Shown in pieces: positions 52,864 to 63,674 of a DNA stretch of 64,000 nucleotides. The DNA is from Cladophialophora immunda (Eukaryota; Ascomycota; Eurotiomycetes; Chaetothyriales; Herpotrichiellaceae), in contig NW_015622543.1 in assembly GCF_000835495.1 (NCBI RefSeq), positions 2,462,806 through 2,526,805 of the forward strand, given 5' to 3'. The notes beneath the pieces were generated by a model. It worked only from the letters and a program-made list of their open reading frames with translations. It did no database searches and was not told the DNA's origin. Position numbers and translations under genes: made by a program. Every line of letters begins with the position of its first letter. The stretch's first letter is position 1.

Positions 52864-55358
52864 ATGCGGACCGTTAGGACGCGAATGGAGTTATCCACGT
52901 CGTCCCAGACAGGTACCTGGAGGCAATCCCCCATGGGATCAGCCGGGAATCTGTCGCACGGCCAACAATCGTCTCGAAAGCGGGCGCGCTATGTGCTGCA
53001 CGCATGTGAAAGATGTAAGAGGCAGAAGATTCGTTGCAACGGCGAACAGCCTTGCGACAAATGCAAAGTGAAACGGCCGAAGGAATGCTCGTACGGACAG
53101 TGGCGGCATATCAACTGGGACCCGCTGCAGTCGCATCTGGACACTGACGCCGGGAACAATAGTCTAAAGGACGGAGGTGAAAATATCGCCAATAGTGATG
53201 GGTCTCTATCTGCATGGTGAGTGCGTCTTATGGAAGCTCGATTTGCTTCTCGCTCATTGATCCACTCGCTACTGTCCTTGCTGTCAACTCCAATCATCTA
53301 AAACTTTCTAGGAATATCGAGTCATTTAGACATCTGGAGAGCTTACTGCAATCTCAGTCCGCAAAGCTAGATCTGCTCTTAGAAAGATCAGGGAGATCAC
53401 AGGACGGTGATGGATTACAGACGACCAACGCGGGCGAGACTCATATCGATCAGGCGGAACCAGCCTTCAATCTCATAAAACCAGCACAAGCAGACGGGGG
53501 TCGTCACAATGAGAGTGCTGTTGGGTCGGATGAGAATGCGGATGCTCAAGTCCGATCGCCAACGGCGCCTCTACCATTGTACTGCGGTCCGTCTAGTTCT
53601 TCATTTTGCATCAGCATCGTAGGTGTGACTCTGAACAAAACATACGGCACCACGACCCGCGAGCAGGTTATCCTAGAACCCGCCACTGTGTCCATATTGA
53701 ATGGTGATATTGTCATTGACCACGACGAGCGTCCTGAGGAAGATCCACCAGAGCCGAGCCTACATACTCCGTTGATCCCCGTGCCAGTGGACCGACATGA
53801 CGAGTCTCTCCGTCTCCTTCAAGAGTTGAATCAAGAACGAGCTCTCGACATGATATGCGCCTACGATGACCTCGTGGGTGCGATGCATCCGGTTCTGCTT
53901 AAAGATGACTTGTTGCGGAAGACCACCAAATTATATACGCTCATGGGAGTGCCGACTACTCGAGGGGTTTCCAATATCCAACTAGACCAAGCCGACGTGA
54001 GCATTGTCAAGATGGTGCTGGCAACTGTGTTGGTCATGGAAGGGCCCCAAAACCATGAGATGGCTTCCAAACTATTCAAGAGCATCCAACGGGATGTGGA
54101 AGCGAAGATCTGGACCACGGCGACAGAAGTCAGAGACCTGCATCTCCTCATCCTAGTTGTACGTTCCCCTGCCCTGCCAGTCAATAGACAGTCTAACTGG
54201 ATGGGTAGGCAATTTATCACTTCGTCAAAGGGAGTTGGCGACTCGCGTGGAGAGTGACGAATAACCTAGTGCGCATGGCACTGGAGCTTGGACTGAACCT
54301 GAAAAAGGTTGTTGTCCGCACATTCGAGGACTCCGCAAAACGTATCAACGTGGTCAATACGTTCTGGACGATTTTCGTGCTCGACCGACAGATGAGTTAC
54401 GCTTTGGGGCTACCCAAGAGTCTAGAAGACGCGGACGTTGACAACGGTCTTCCGCTCCCTGTGAGTATAGTACTGGCTTTGTATTTTGAGAAATCCGCGT
54501 TGACACGGTCCCCAGTATAGCGAGCCTTATCTCAACGCCATGGTGGAGTACTGCCACCTGGGCTCAAAAGCATGCGACTCGCTTTCAGAAGCCCTATGCG
54601 GCCAACCACGCGGGACCGCAGAGTGGCAGGAGTCCTTTGAGTACTTTCGCTATCGTCTCGACCAGTGGCAGAGGATGCATATTGATGGTGACATACAGGC
54701 CGCCGGGGATATATCTGGGAGCAGGAGGATCCGTCATCCACGTACGGTGCTCTACCTCCGAGCCAACCAACTGCGTCTTCTCATGCTGCGTCCGGTCCTT
54801 TGTGGCTTCAACAACAATCTCAGCGCCGACGGCCAGCACTGGGACACCGCCGTGGGTATCGCCTGCGACACGGTGCAGGTTGTGGCAGATCTGGAAAGCA
54901 CAAGTGATCTATATCAAGCCCACCAGACACAGTACAACTACTTTCTTGTCACGGCACTAGGCGTGCTCCTTCTCCTGGGGCTGGCTCAGGATCCGCAGTC
55001 CAGCTCGCCTTCAAACATCTCGAACAATGCACAAGTCGGACCGGCCACGCACGACAAGGCGCGCAAAGCCGCGATCACGACACTTGGCCTTCTCAGATCT
55101 ACCATGAATCACTCGCCTGCATCCAAACGCCTGTGGCTAAGAGCTTATTCCATGTGCCTTCGTCTCGGGGTCATTTCCGACGATCAAATGGATCTTTCTG
55201 CTGGCATGGTGTCCGAATTCGGTCCACCAAAGGCTACAAACGGCGTGGTCGACTTCTCCAACATGGTCTTTTCGGAGTTCGGAAGTGGACTGGAGGAAAT
55301 TCAAGTCTCTTTCACCCCTGATTTCGGGTGGCTGCTTCCTGAGTTCGAAGCTATCTGA
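52864..55358 (+). CDS. Zn2Cys6 transcription factor with Fungal_trans domain
   Basis: Four exons (52864-53216, 53312-54158, 54209-54460, 54516-55358) encode 764 aa; the introns are 95, 50 and 55 bp, all closing in frame. The zinc cluster near residues 57-84 is C-x2-C-x6-C-x5-C-x2-C-x7-C (ACERCKRQKIRCNGEQPCDK then CKVKRPKEC), preceded by a basic arm SSRKRARYV. A short coiled-coil-like segment follows (ESFRHLESLLQSQSAKLDLL). The middle homology region includes LLQELNQERALDMICAYDDL, AIYHFVKGSWRLAWRVTNNL and RMALELGLNLKK, then INVVNTFWTIFVLDRQMSYA. This is the usual layout of fungal pathway-specific activators. It lies next to an FAD monooxygenase and a P450, which makes those its natural candidate targets. 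Confidence 0.93.
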
Positions 55359-55549
55359 GAGCCCAGAAGTATTTACTGTGAGAGGGGGTAGAGGCAAATG
55401 GCCTTCGAATGATTTCTTTTTTCGGTATCCGTATCTATTTCAGGCGCTGAAACAAATTGCCCCGCCCTGTTGAGTTCAAAGACTTATATCTTTCATTCTC
55501 AGCACCACAACTATTGCTCTCCTATCCGCCAATGGCAAATCGTATGCTA

Positions 55550-57110
55550 TCACGCAGCCGCCTCTGCCACGGCGGCTCCTGCACTTACCTGAGCTCGCGG
55601 TACTGGCTCGACCTGGCGCGCGAGATTTCCCCCGTACTTCATGACTGGGCTTTCGAGGAATCGATCCCAGTGGTGGATGTTGAGAGTGAGCTGTCGTGAC
55701 AGGGTGGCCTCGTAGGTTCCCCGGTCGATGACTTCCTTCTCATACTCGCCGATTGCGGCCGCCTGGGTCTCTTCACCAGCAATGATTTTTTCCACCGCGG
55801 TGACAAAATTGGCACAATCCATCGTTGCATTGTTCATCCCTTGTCCGCGATCTGGGAAAACGTGTCAGTCGACGTTCTACTCACCTCGACAGGGAAGAGG
55901 AGGACGTGGACGTACGGAATGAGATGGCGTGCGCCGCATCCCCGGCTAGAGTCACTTGGCCGCCGTGGTTGTCCCATGGAGTGGGTACCCAGATCTTGAT
56001 CGTGTCATTGGGAACCTCCTGATCATCCCGCATCCATGCCAGAGCTGAGCGTCGGGGTTCGGCAAAGTCATCCGCAAAGGACTTGAGAACTCGAAGACGA
56101 TCGGCATTGCTCTGGCCCTTGTACGGCATCCCTGGAAGCTCCTTTGGCCATGTGATCACATAGTGGAATGTCCAGGTTGAGTAGTCGTCCTTGTCAACGG
56201 CGGTCCGATCTGGAATGGATTGGGCGATGTCAGCACTTGAGCAGATATGCCCGGTCTGCTGTGTCTGGTGGGGTTTGCCTTACAGAGCATGATGAAGAAG
56301 ATTCCCTTCGGGTGGACGCCGTAGTCCACATGAGGCGCCATCGTCTCGGCAATGTATTTGCCCTGTTCGTGAGTGTATGTCACACTCAGGTTGGCCATGT
56401 CGTATTCTGGGTACGACTCGGGCTCGCCTAGCTCTTTCAGCAACAGGCGTCTCACGAAGGATTGCCCTCCATCCGCCCCAACGATGATGGAAGCAGCCTC
56501 AGTTGTTCCATCACTGAACTGAGCAATGGCACCATTTGGGGTATGCTCGATGCCCACAAGCTCATGATTGTACTGTTGGGTTTTGGGGATTCGTCAGTCC
56601 TATCTTCCTTTCACGCATCTCCACGAGAGCCATACCTTGACATCGAGCCCGTCAAGCAAAAACTTCCTCAGCCGCGCCCTGCTGACTCGGATCGCATAAG
56701 GAGAGTTCACCTTCTTCAGAACCTCTCCCGTCGCCGCGTTCCTCAGCACCAGTTCTTCCGTGTCGGTCGCCTTGTAGAAGGATCGGACCTGAGCCTCGTG
56801 CACGCGAGCCTGCAGTTCTTCGGACAGCAGGTGCGGATAGAATTTGAAGGACCAGAACATGGTCATGCTCCAGTCCCGATGACGAAAAGCGGGATTGATC
56901 TTGTCGTGGATGCTGAAAGAGATGTCCCTCTAGAAAAGACAAGTCAGCGATTTTCGAGATTCCTTGCCGAAGAAAAAATAAATAAAGGGGTGACTGCGAT
57001 GCTTATCTGAATACCTTTTTCAGCCCTTGGGCAATGAACAGGCCTGTGCATCCTGAGCCAATGATGATGACATGCATCTTGTTCCCATCCGGGGCAGCCT
57101 GGGAAGCCAT
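55550..57110 (-). CDS. FAD-dependent monooxygenase, aromatic-hydroxylase (PHBH) fold
   Basis: Five exons (57110-57015, 56929-56636, 56572-56284, 56209-55916, 55851-55550) encode 424 aa; the introns are 85, 63, 74 and 64 bp. The N-terminal FAD motif is MHVIIIGSGCTGLFIAQGLK. The conserved RHRDWSMTMFWS follows. The DG motif is IIVGADGGQSFVRR, and the GD motif is VTLAGDAAHAI, which continues across the last intron as HRGQGMNNATMDCANFV. These are the three fingerprints of class A flavin hydroxylases such as salicylate hydroxylase. The ribose-binding acidic residue at the end of beta2 is replaced (SIHDK). The substrate is unknown and probably aromatic or polyketide-like. The gene is transcribed away from the P450 at 58140. 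The upstream frame to 57425 lacks family similarity. Confidence 0.92.
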
Positions 57111-58139
57111 CTGTTGGTGCGGCGGCGACGATGATTGTGATTGCAGACTTGAAAATAACAAGTGTTTGTCCTCGGCCCAGTCTGTTGATCTAAAGAGATC
57201 AATTTGCCTTGTTCGCCTGCTACAGAGCACCTGGACGATCTGCTCTTCAACTACACACATATATAGGATGGTCGTCCTCAATACTACTGGTAATGCCCGG
57301 TTCCAGCTCTCATGCTTCCGTAGTCTCAAAACTGTTTTCCGATCCCCAATGTAACTCTCACCAGTCTCCCGCACGCATCTTCTCTCGGGAATGTTATTCC
57401 ATGGCCCCGTGAATACGTCCTCCACACCAAAGCTAAATCTTCTCCATTGTACAAGATCATTTTATCTGCCGGATGAGGAGACAGGACACCGGAGCCAGAA
57501 TGCCCACCGGGCTTCGATGGGAACCGACGTTGTCTTCTACGTTGCCGTCCACCCAATCGGTCCAATGCCGATATTCTCGGCCTCATCGCCTCCCCATATC
57601 CCAGGCAGACCCCGTGTTTCCCCCGCCCACTTAATTTCCAGCCTAACTACTTCTAGGTTCCGAGTTCATCGGATTTGGCCGACCTCTTATTGGATTGGAG
57701 TCGAGATCGGTAGAGCTGACAAATGTATAAAGGCCTTCCAAGAGGTATTCACTGTCGTGATTCGAGCATGCTGTTGACTTGAGTTTTTGATACGCTTTGC
57801 AGCCGACGGAATTTGGACCGTTGAGACTACGGGACTCAAAGCACCGGAATGGCGACTCTGGTGTATGGTCACGGCAGTGACAGAGATCCGTAGCGTGCCT
57901 TTAACATTTCTTGAGTTGCGGAGGTTCGTCTGGAGAGCGCACTCGTAGGATTGGTACATCGTGGGGAGTTACATGGCTGACTCTGGGGAAGGAGTTGCCT
58001 ATGACTCCAATGTCTGGGGGTCTGGGGTTCTGAAATCTTATAAAAAAGGCTACTCCTCTGCCTCTGTTGCCGTTTTCCGTACTATCTGTGTCAAAAGTGC
58101 TCGAATATCGTATACTGAGAACGTTTTGAGTCATCAACG
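57111..58139. promoter_or_regulatory. Shared divergent promoter region, FAD monooxygenase / P450
   Basis: 1029 bp lie between the two start codons. A TATA box (ttataaaaaa, 58038-58047) is about 95 bp upstream of the P450 ATG. A TATATA element near 57259-57265 (minus strand) is about 150 bp upstream of the monooxygenase ATG. A CGG-N8-CCG palindrome, the sort of site read by Zn2Cys6 dimers, lies at 57807-57820. One such site can occur by chance in 1 kb, so it is only a candidate operator. Confidence 0.5.
57807..57820. promoter_or_regulatory. Candidate Zn2Cys6 operator, CGG-N8-CCG
   Basis: The sequence is CGG AATTTGGA CCG. Inverted CGG triplets at fixed spacing are the usual target of Zn2Cys6 dimers. 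It sits between two oxygenase genes, next to a Zn2Cys6 gene. There is no direct evidence of use. Confidence 0.3.
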
Positions 58140-60250
58140 ATGTTGGTTGAGGAGATCTCACACGGGGTTACTCCTCAAGCATTGCTCGTTGGACCTGTGG
58201 TAGCCGTGTTTCTCTATGTATGCTCTGCTCTGTCTTTATTCCACCTTTGGCCTCCCTCCTTTTTTTATCTGGGACCGTGGATGCATTTTCTAAATATGCA
58301 TGAACTTTCAAAGGTGGCTGCTGATCTGGGAACGCATATAGCTGTTCGGTTTCGTCGCCTACCGTCTCTACTTCCATCCCCTTGCAGCTTACCCCGGGCC
58401 ATTGCTTGGGAGAGTAACCCATTGGTATGGGGTGTATCATGCCTCGAGGGGTGATAACCACTTGAATATTTACCACCTTCATAAGAAATATGGTAAACTG
58501 ATCTAGCTCCTGCAGCTGAGCGCTCTTCATAATCGCTCGTCCTCTCACTGACCGATTTATCCAGGAGAAATTGTACGGATAGCACCAAATCTGGTCACAA
58601 TAAACAATGCACAAGCAATCAAAGGTGCGAAAAGAGGGCACATCCAACTCCCCTTCATCGGTTGCTGCCCAAGAGCTGCCTAGCGAGACGTGAACTGAAA
58701 TTTGTTCATCCACCTAGACATCTACGGAGTAAACAGAAACGTGCAAAAAGGGCTCTTGTACCAGGCCTCAGCAAAGCTCACGGGATTTCCAAACAGCTTC
58801 AGCGCCGTCGATCGACAGCTACATGCTCACAGAAGACGGATTTTGGCCCCGGCCTTCACCGACGCGGCCTTGTCGTCAATGGAGCCTCACATCCTGCATC
58901 ACATACGGCGGTTTTTCGACGTAGGGATCCTCGGAGGTGGCAACCCGGAAGCGTCGGCACCACCGAATGTAGAGCCACGACGAGATCCTAGCTGGTCGGT
59001 CGAGGTGGACATGAGCCACTGGGGGAATTATCTTACCTTCGACGTCATGGGCGATTTGGCGTTTGCAAAGGACTTCGATATGCTTGGAGGCAAGGAGAGT
59101 CGAGCCCTGCCTGATCTGATTGATTCGGCTCTGCACGGTCAACTGATTGTCAGTCTCTCTGCTCAGTTTCTCATTCTTTCGTCGCTGATGTGAATTTTCC
59201 TCACCGGAAGTCGCATCTCCCTTTTGACCCCCTACAAGGTGCCCCATCCTTGAAACCGTTCTCCGAACTTGACTAATGACAACCGCTTTTGCACCAGGCT
59301 GGCTCAAGTCCGACCGTCCTCAACTGGAATCTGCTTCCTGTCCTGTTCCCCAAGATATATGCCATGAGCAAGTACCTCAAGGGGTTTGCCGGCGAGCAAA
59401 TTTCAGATCGTCTCACCCGTGAGACCGAGAAGAAAGACTTCTTGTATTATGTTCTGCGAGCCAAACATCCAGATGGGACGCCGGCAAAGTTATCTTCGAC
59501 GGATCTCGGATCGGAGGCGGTTGCGTTGATCATTGGCGGTAAGTCTTCCTGAGTGGTCGGCATGATATTCAATGTCTGGTCGACTTGTGTATCTGACAGA
59601 TGAGCAACGTTTTTGCAGGGTCCGACACCACCGCGACACAATTAGCGGCCAACTTCTTCTACCTCACACACAACAAGGACAAACTAGACAAGCTGTACTC
59701 AGAGATTCGCTCCACTTTCACCTCGGTGGAAGAAATCAAGCTCGGACGCAAATTGGAGAGCTGCCATTACCTGAAAGCCACAATTGAAGAGACCCTCCGC
59801 TTCAGCCCCAGCCTTCCCGGCGTTCTGCCTCGCGAAGTGCTCCCAGGGGGCCTCATGGTTGACAATCGCGTCTTCCTGCCACCGGGCGTCGAGGTTTCAG
59901 TGCCCGTATACGCCCTCCATCATAATGCCGAATATTTCCCTGATCCAGATGTGTGGAAGCCGGAGCGCTGGCTGTCTGAAGAGGTGGGCGAGGAAGCCGT
60001 CAAGAAGAGTTACGGAGCATTCACGCCTTTCTCGTATGGGTCAAGGCAATGCATTGGAAAGCGATTGGCATATATTGAACTGTGGATCACAGTAGCGCGA
60101 GCCGTTTACCTCTTCGACATGGAGTACGTAGGAGGAGGGATCGAGGACAGACTGGCGAGTGCTAGCGTTGCTGAGTATAAGATGCTTGATCATCTAGCCG
60201 CGGCGAGGAAGGGGCCGGTTATTCGCTTCCGAATGAGACAGACCGAGTGA
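58140..60250 (+). CDS. Cytochrome P450 monooxygenase
   Basis: Six exons (58140-58217, 58342-58492, 58565-58624, 58718-59148, 59298-59538, 59619-60250) encode 530 aa, all joins in frame. An N-terminal membrane anchor ([20 protein letters not shown]) is followed by the basic and proline hinge [17 protein letters not shown]. The I-helix oxygen-activation motif is [11 protein letters not shown] (about 320-328). ExxR is ETLR (about 377), with PERW later. The haem loop is [14 protein letters not shown], with the Cys ligand near residue 464 matching F-x-x-G-x-R-x-C-x-G. The [13 protein letters not shown] stretch resembles pisatin-demethylase and isotrichodermin-hydroxylase type P450s. It is an ER enzyme needing a P450 reductase from elsewhere. 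The substrate is unknown; divergent pairing with a flavin monooxygenase suggests a shared pathway. Confidence 0.94.
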
Positions 60251-60999
60251 TGGGAATGCAGTAGAGTCCACGGCATCCGGTCGGCAAGCGGACGAGTGAA
60301 CCGACGTGTTAGTCGTTCAAAATTGAGCTGCCAGATTCTTTACACCATAGCTGTCTCAAAAGGTTCTGTCGTGGCTCTGGTCCAAGGGTGGAATGCTTAC
60401 TGTTCGAAATGGACTTTGTCGTAAGGACCCTTGTACACAATAAGTTGGAGAGTGTTGCTTCGAGGAGGTCGCTGCACGGGTTGTATCGCGATTCGATTCC
60501 CTCACTATGTCATCATTCAGTGATGTTCATCATTTCGATATGGGGCAGAAAGAAGGAGTGAAGCAACGAGGTCGAAATAGGGGGGATAAAAGTACCGATA
60601 ATGCTAAATAAAGCGGCGGCGGACGCCGTGCCCAATCAGGAAAGGGATCTAGCTTGAGATCTGCGGGGAAACAATCCACCTTGGCCAATGCATTCAGGGG
60701 CCCCATTGCACGACATTCATCATCTTCACACACCTTCAACATCGCCGTCATCGTCATCTCCAAACCCTGTAATCGCAAAATCTCCGGAACAGCTTCGCTC
60801 TGAATTCGTTCGAAGCCCGACATCTCCCATCTCCCCGAGAACCGTAACAATAATCTCAAGAGTCAGCTTCAAGACCAAGAGGAGGCCTTAAAACTCGGCA
60901 CCCGTCTCACCTCTGCCTGAGAGTGGTTCATTTACAGATACCTGGAACGACAAGCCCTGAGACAAGTCTTTGCTCAAGATTTCCCCAGTCAAACGAGCC
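60251..60999. other. Intergenic, no supported gene
   Basis: 749 bp follow the P450 stop. A 109-codon minus-strand ORF (60859-60530) contains a few plausible-looking stretches, but I find no family or splice support. The promoter of the gene at 61000 lies here. Confidence 0.45.
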
Positions 61000-61785
61000 A
61001 TGGAGTCAATCACCTCGACCCTCGCCACACAGTACCACAAGCTCATCGACACGGTCAATGCGCGGCCACGCCAGACCGCCGCGACGACGACAGCGGTCGC
61101 GCTAACACTGTCTCTCACATGGGTGCTCAGCGATTTCCACGCGTGGAAGTCTTTCGGCACGGGAGGCACTCCGCCCACCTGGGCCGGGTACTGGCGCATG
61201 ACCAAGCTCCGGCTGAACCGCATGCTGCTGTTCGGCAAGGACGACCTCTCCGACCCGTCGCCGCTGTCGTCGTCGGGACCCAGGTATCTCGACCCGGCGG
61301 CCATCCCGGTGCGCGAGGGCGCCAGACCACCGACCATGGCGCGCACCATGCCCCAGCGCCAGGTCCCGTACAAGGCCGGCACGGCGGAGGCGGGGGCGGA
61401 AGAGCGCGTGAAATCCATGATGGCCTCGCTCGCGGCCAAACACCCGTCCATCCTCGACCTGCGCCCGAGCAAGACCGAGGGCGGGAGCACCGACGCCATC
61501 TACGCGAAGCCGGCCCTCGAGACCCTCAACGACAAGGCCAGGGACAACAAAATCCTGGGCACCGAGATCGCCCACGCCCATCCTTCCGACGGGAGCTTGC
61601 ACGTCTGGCTGTCCGAGGCGGATGCCAAGACGGTGGTCGAGAAGGGCTGGGGCTTGCGATTCCCGCTCAAGTTTGTCGACAAGGGCTGGGCTATGGTCTA
61701 CGCTCCGCGCACCATGGCTGAGGTTGATGTTGTGGAGCGCATTGTGCGAGCGGGTATTGCGTGGATTGCTGGCGTCGAGGTTTAA
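61000..61785 (+). CDS. DUF5519 / luciferase-domain-like protein
   Basis: An intronless 261-aa ORF. The ATG at 61000 is chosen; the frame is open to a TTG at 60970. A hydrophobic segment near residues 32-48 (TAVALTLSLTWVL) may anchor it to a membrane, and a basic region follows. The C-terminal 130 residues contain EIAHAHPSDGSLHVWLSEAD then AKTVVEKGWGLRFPL and VYAPRTMAEVDVVERIVRAG, the pattern of a fungal family annotated as luciferase domain/DUF5519. Despite that name no light-emitting or oxidative role is shown. GC content is high in the middle of the gene. Its function is unknown. Confidence 0.7.
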   Translation: MESITSTLATQYHKLIDTVNARPRQTAATTTAVALTLSLTWVLSDFHAWKSFGTGGTPPTWAGYWRMTKLRLNRMLLFGKDDLSDPSPLSSSGPRYLDPAAIPVREGARPPTMARTMPQRQVPYKAGTAEAGAEERVKSMMASLAAKHPSILDLRPSKTEGGSTDAIYAKPALETLNDKARDNKILGTEIAHAHPSDGSLHVWLSEADAKTVVEKGWGLRFPLKFVDKGWAMVYAPRTMAEVDVVERIVRAGIAWIAGVEV

Positions 61786-62186
61786 ATGGAGCGATTCGCG
61801 GAGAGTTGTCAATGTCTCTTTCTTCTCATCCTCTGTCGTTTGGAAATTAATCAAGTGGTCGGGCTCGGCTAGCCAGGAAAGATTGTCAGGCACAGCTACG
61901 TACGTTGGATGGATCGGGCGCGCCTACAGGTTTTCTCGTCGTTAATTCTTCATGATTCCCATCGCTAGTCTAGCAGCGCTGCATTCCCATGTTTCACTCA
62001 GCACGTTGACACACTGAAAATGGAAAGAAAATGTCTCATCATGGGGATGTCACTTTCCTCGCTCCACTCCGATACCTTGACGTATGACTGACTGTTTTCA
62101 TGACCTGTTGAACAGAGATTACCACGAAAGCTCCTTCGCCGCAATTATCTTCTTGCCCGGTTTTATTTTCCGTTTCCTCTCACACT
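61786..62186. other. Convergent intergenic region
   Basis: 401 bp lie between two convergent stops. No gene or other feature was seen. Confidence 0.5.
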
Positions 62187-63059
62187 CTAACCCAGCCTCA
62201 TTGGGGCAGACGCCGTCTTGCTCAGCTCATTCCGATACAAGGGCTGACTCTCGACCACCCTGACCCACAGCCTCCACGGCTTATCCTGAAAAGCCTCATT
62301 CATGATCGCGCAGCCCTCGCTCTGGCCATCCGTAAGCGCTTGGAAGCCGAGCCCTGTCCCCTCGTTGTGCAGTGCCGTACGTCCCGGTACATCGTTCGCG
62401 ATGGACATGGCTTTGGTCTGGGCTTCGGCGTTGATACGCGTGTAGATAGCCCTGTAGACGGCGGTGACAATGTCGCGACCCACGCAGGTGAAGCCGTGTC
62501 GGCGCATCAGGACCACTGTCTCCTCGGGACTCGGCATGCTGGAGTCGGACACGAACTTCTCTGCCAAGGCGGCCCCGAAGCGCGAATTGTTGACCAGCAT
62601 GTCCCGCTGCTCGCCGTCCCGGTAGAGCGGGTCGATGTCGAACACCTTGACGCCCTTGGAGCCCAGGAACCCGGCCATGTGGTAGACGGCCTTGAGCTTG
62701 ACACCCGTGCTCACAACGTAGGGCAGGACTTCCTCGGCGTGCGAGTGGATCACGCAGTTGACCCCGGGGTACCGCTTGTAGATCTCGCCGTGGATGAAGC
62801 GCTCCGAGTATCCCTTCTTCGCGTTCTGCTCGACGGTGCTGGAGTCCGCGACGTGGTAGTAGATCAAGTCCGTCGGCGAAGCGACCAGTGCCGGTGCCAT
62901 GTAGCCACACATGATGTACTGAGAGGGTTCAAGTGGGTGGCGGATCGAGATGTGTCCATACGCGTCGACCACGCCATGGTGGTCCAAAATGTGGTTTGCG
63001 GAGATCAGGTCGCGGAGAGCATCGGTGAGAGGGCTGTCGACGGTGATTTCTGTGGCCAT
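62187..63059 (-). CDS. Class II aldolase/adducin family protein
   Basis: An intronless 290-aa ORF. The family motifs are DAYGHISIRHP near residue 33 (in place of the usual G-N-x-S-x-R), RFIHGEIYKRYPG with an acidic residue at the catalytic position, CVIHSHAEEVLPY with the two metal-binding histidines, and LMRRHGFTCVG with the third. Bacterial relatives are Zn-dependent fuculose- or ribulose-phosphate aldolases and epimerases. Fungal members of this length are mostly uncharacterised and may act as decarboxylases or aldolases on sugar acids or polyketide-like substrates. The three metal-binding His residues are intact, so activity is plausible. Likely cytosolic. Confidence 0.9.
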   Translation of the reverse strand: MATEITVDSPLTDALRDLISANHILDHHGVVDAYGHISIRHPLEPSQYIMCGYMAPALVASPTDLIYYHVADSSTVEQNAKKGYSERFIHGEIYKRYPGVNCVIHSHAEEVLPYVVSTGVKLKAVYHMAGFLGSKGVKVFDIDPLYRDGEQRDMLVNNSRFGAALAEKFVSDSSMPSPEETVVLMRRHGFTCVGRDIVTAVYRAIYTRINAEAQTKAMSIANDVPGRTALHNEGTGLGFQALTDGQSEGCAIMNEAFQDKPWRLWVRVVESQPLYRNELSKTASAPMRLG

Positions 63060-63674
63060 GATTCAGGTGGCTTGTGTGGGTATTTGAACCTTCGGAATTT
63101 GAGTTAAAGAGGATCTGTTTGCTCAAGGCTTGTTCGGTCGGTACTTTCCTTGATGCGGCTGTAAGTCGACAAACCTCAAGGATTGTTGTAGGGTAAACCC
63201 ACCAGTCCGTGATCAGCAGTTCGGGTTGGGAGACTCTGATCCCGTGATTCCCCACACAGCCGACAAGGGGCAGTGATAGAGTAATGCTGAGCAAGTCTCG
63301 CTATGACCTAGACGACGTTGGCGGTGATGATGGTGGTGATGGTGGTGGGGTGCATGGCGCATGGGACTCGTGGGAATGGCGTCCAAAATTAACAAAGGCG
63401 GGGAGGCGGGGACAGTTGGAGGGGCTCAAACTGCGCCAGGGTGGTGGCAGATACAGGTCCACAAATATTAGCAGTGCTGGAGGGGAGAAGCAAGAAACTA
63501 TTCCTGAACTTCAGCCAACTGATAGGTAAATCATCTTGTTCTTAGGTTACGACTCGCGATGTCACAGAAACAACAACACATGACCGCCGCTGAGACCTGG
63601 CTCCCACCACCCCTAAGCACCCTATCCATCCAAAGCCTGTCTCGAGTCTGCGCCCCGGGGTATCTACCTGCAAA
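63060..63674. other. Intergenic, no gene seen
   Basis: 615 bp contain a GATGGTGGTGATGG-type imperfect trinucleotide tract (about 63323-63352). ORFs across it are low-complexity His or Gly runs and are rejected. Confidence 0.5.

Noticed and set aside
52864..60250. Classical secondary-metabolite cluster
   Set aside because: No PKS, NRPS, terpene cyclase or prenyltransferase is present in the window, so only a small oxidative module is claimed.
61102..61893. Long ORFs on both strands over the DUF5519 gene (61893-61102 minus; 61119-61721 plus)
   Set aside because: High GC makes all frames open here. Only the 61000-61785 frame has a recognisable conserved domain.
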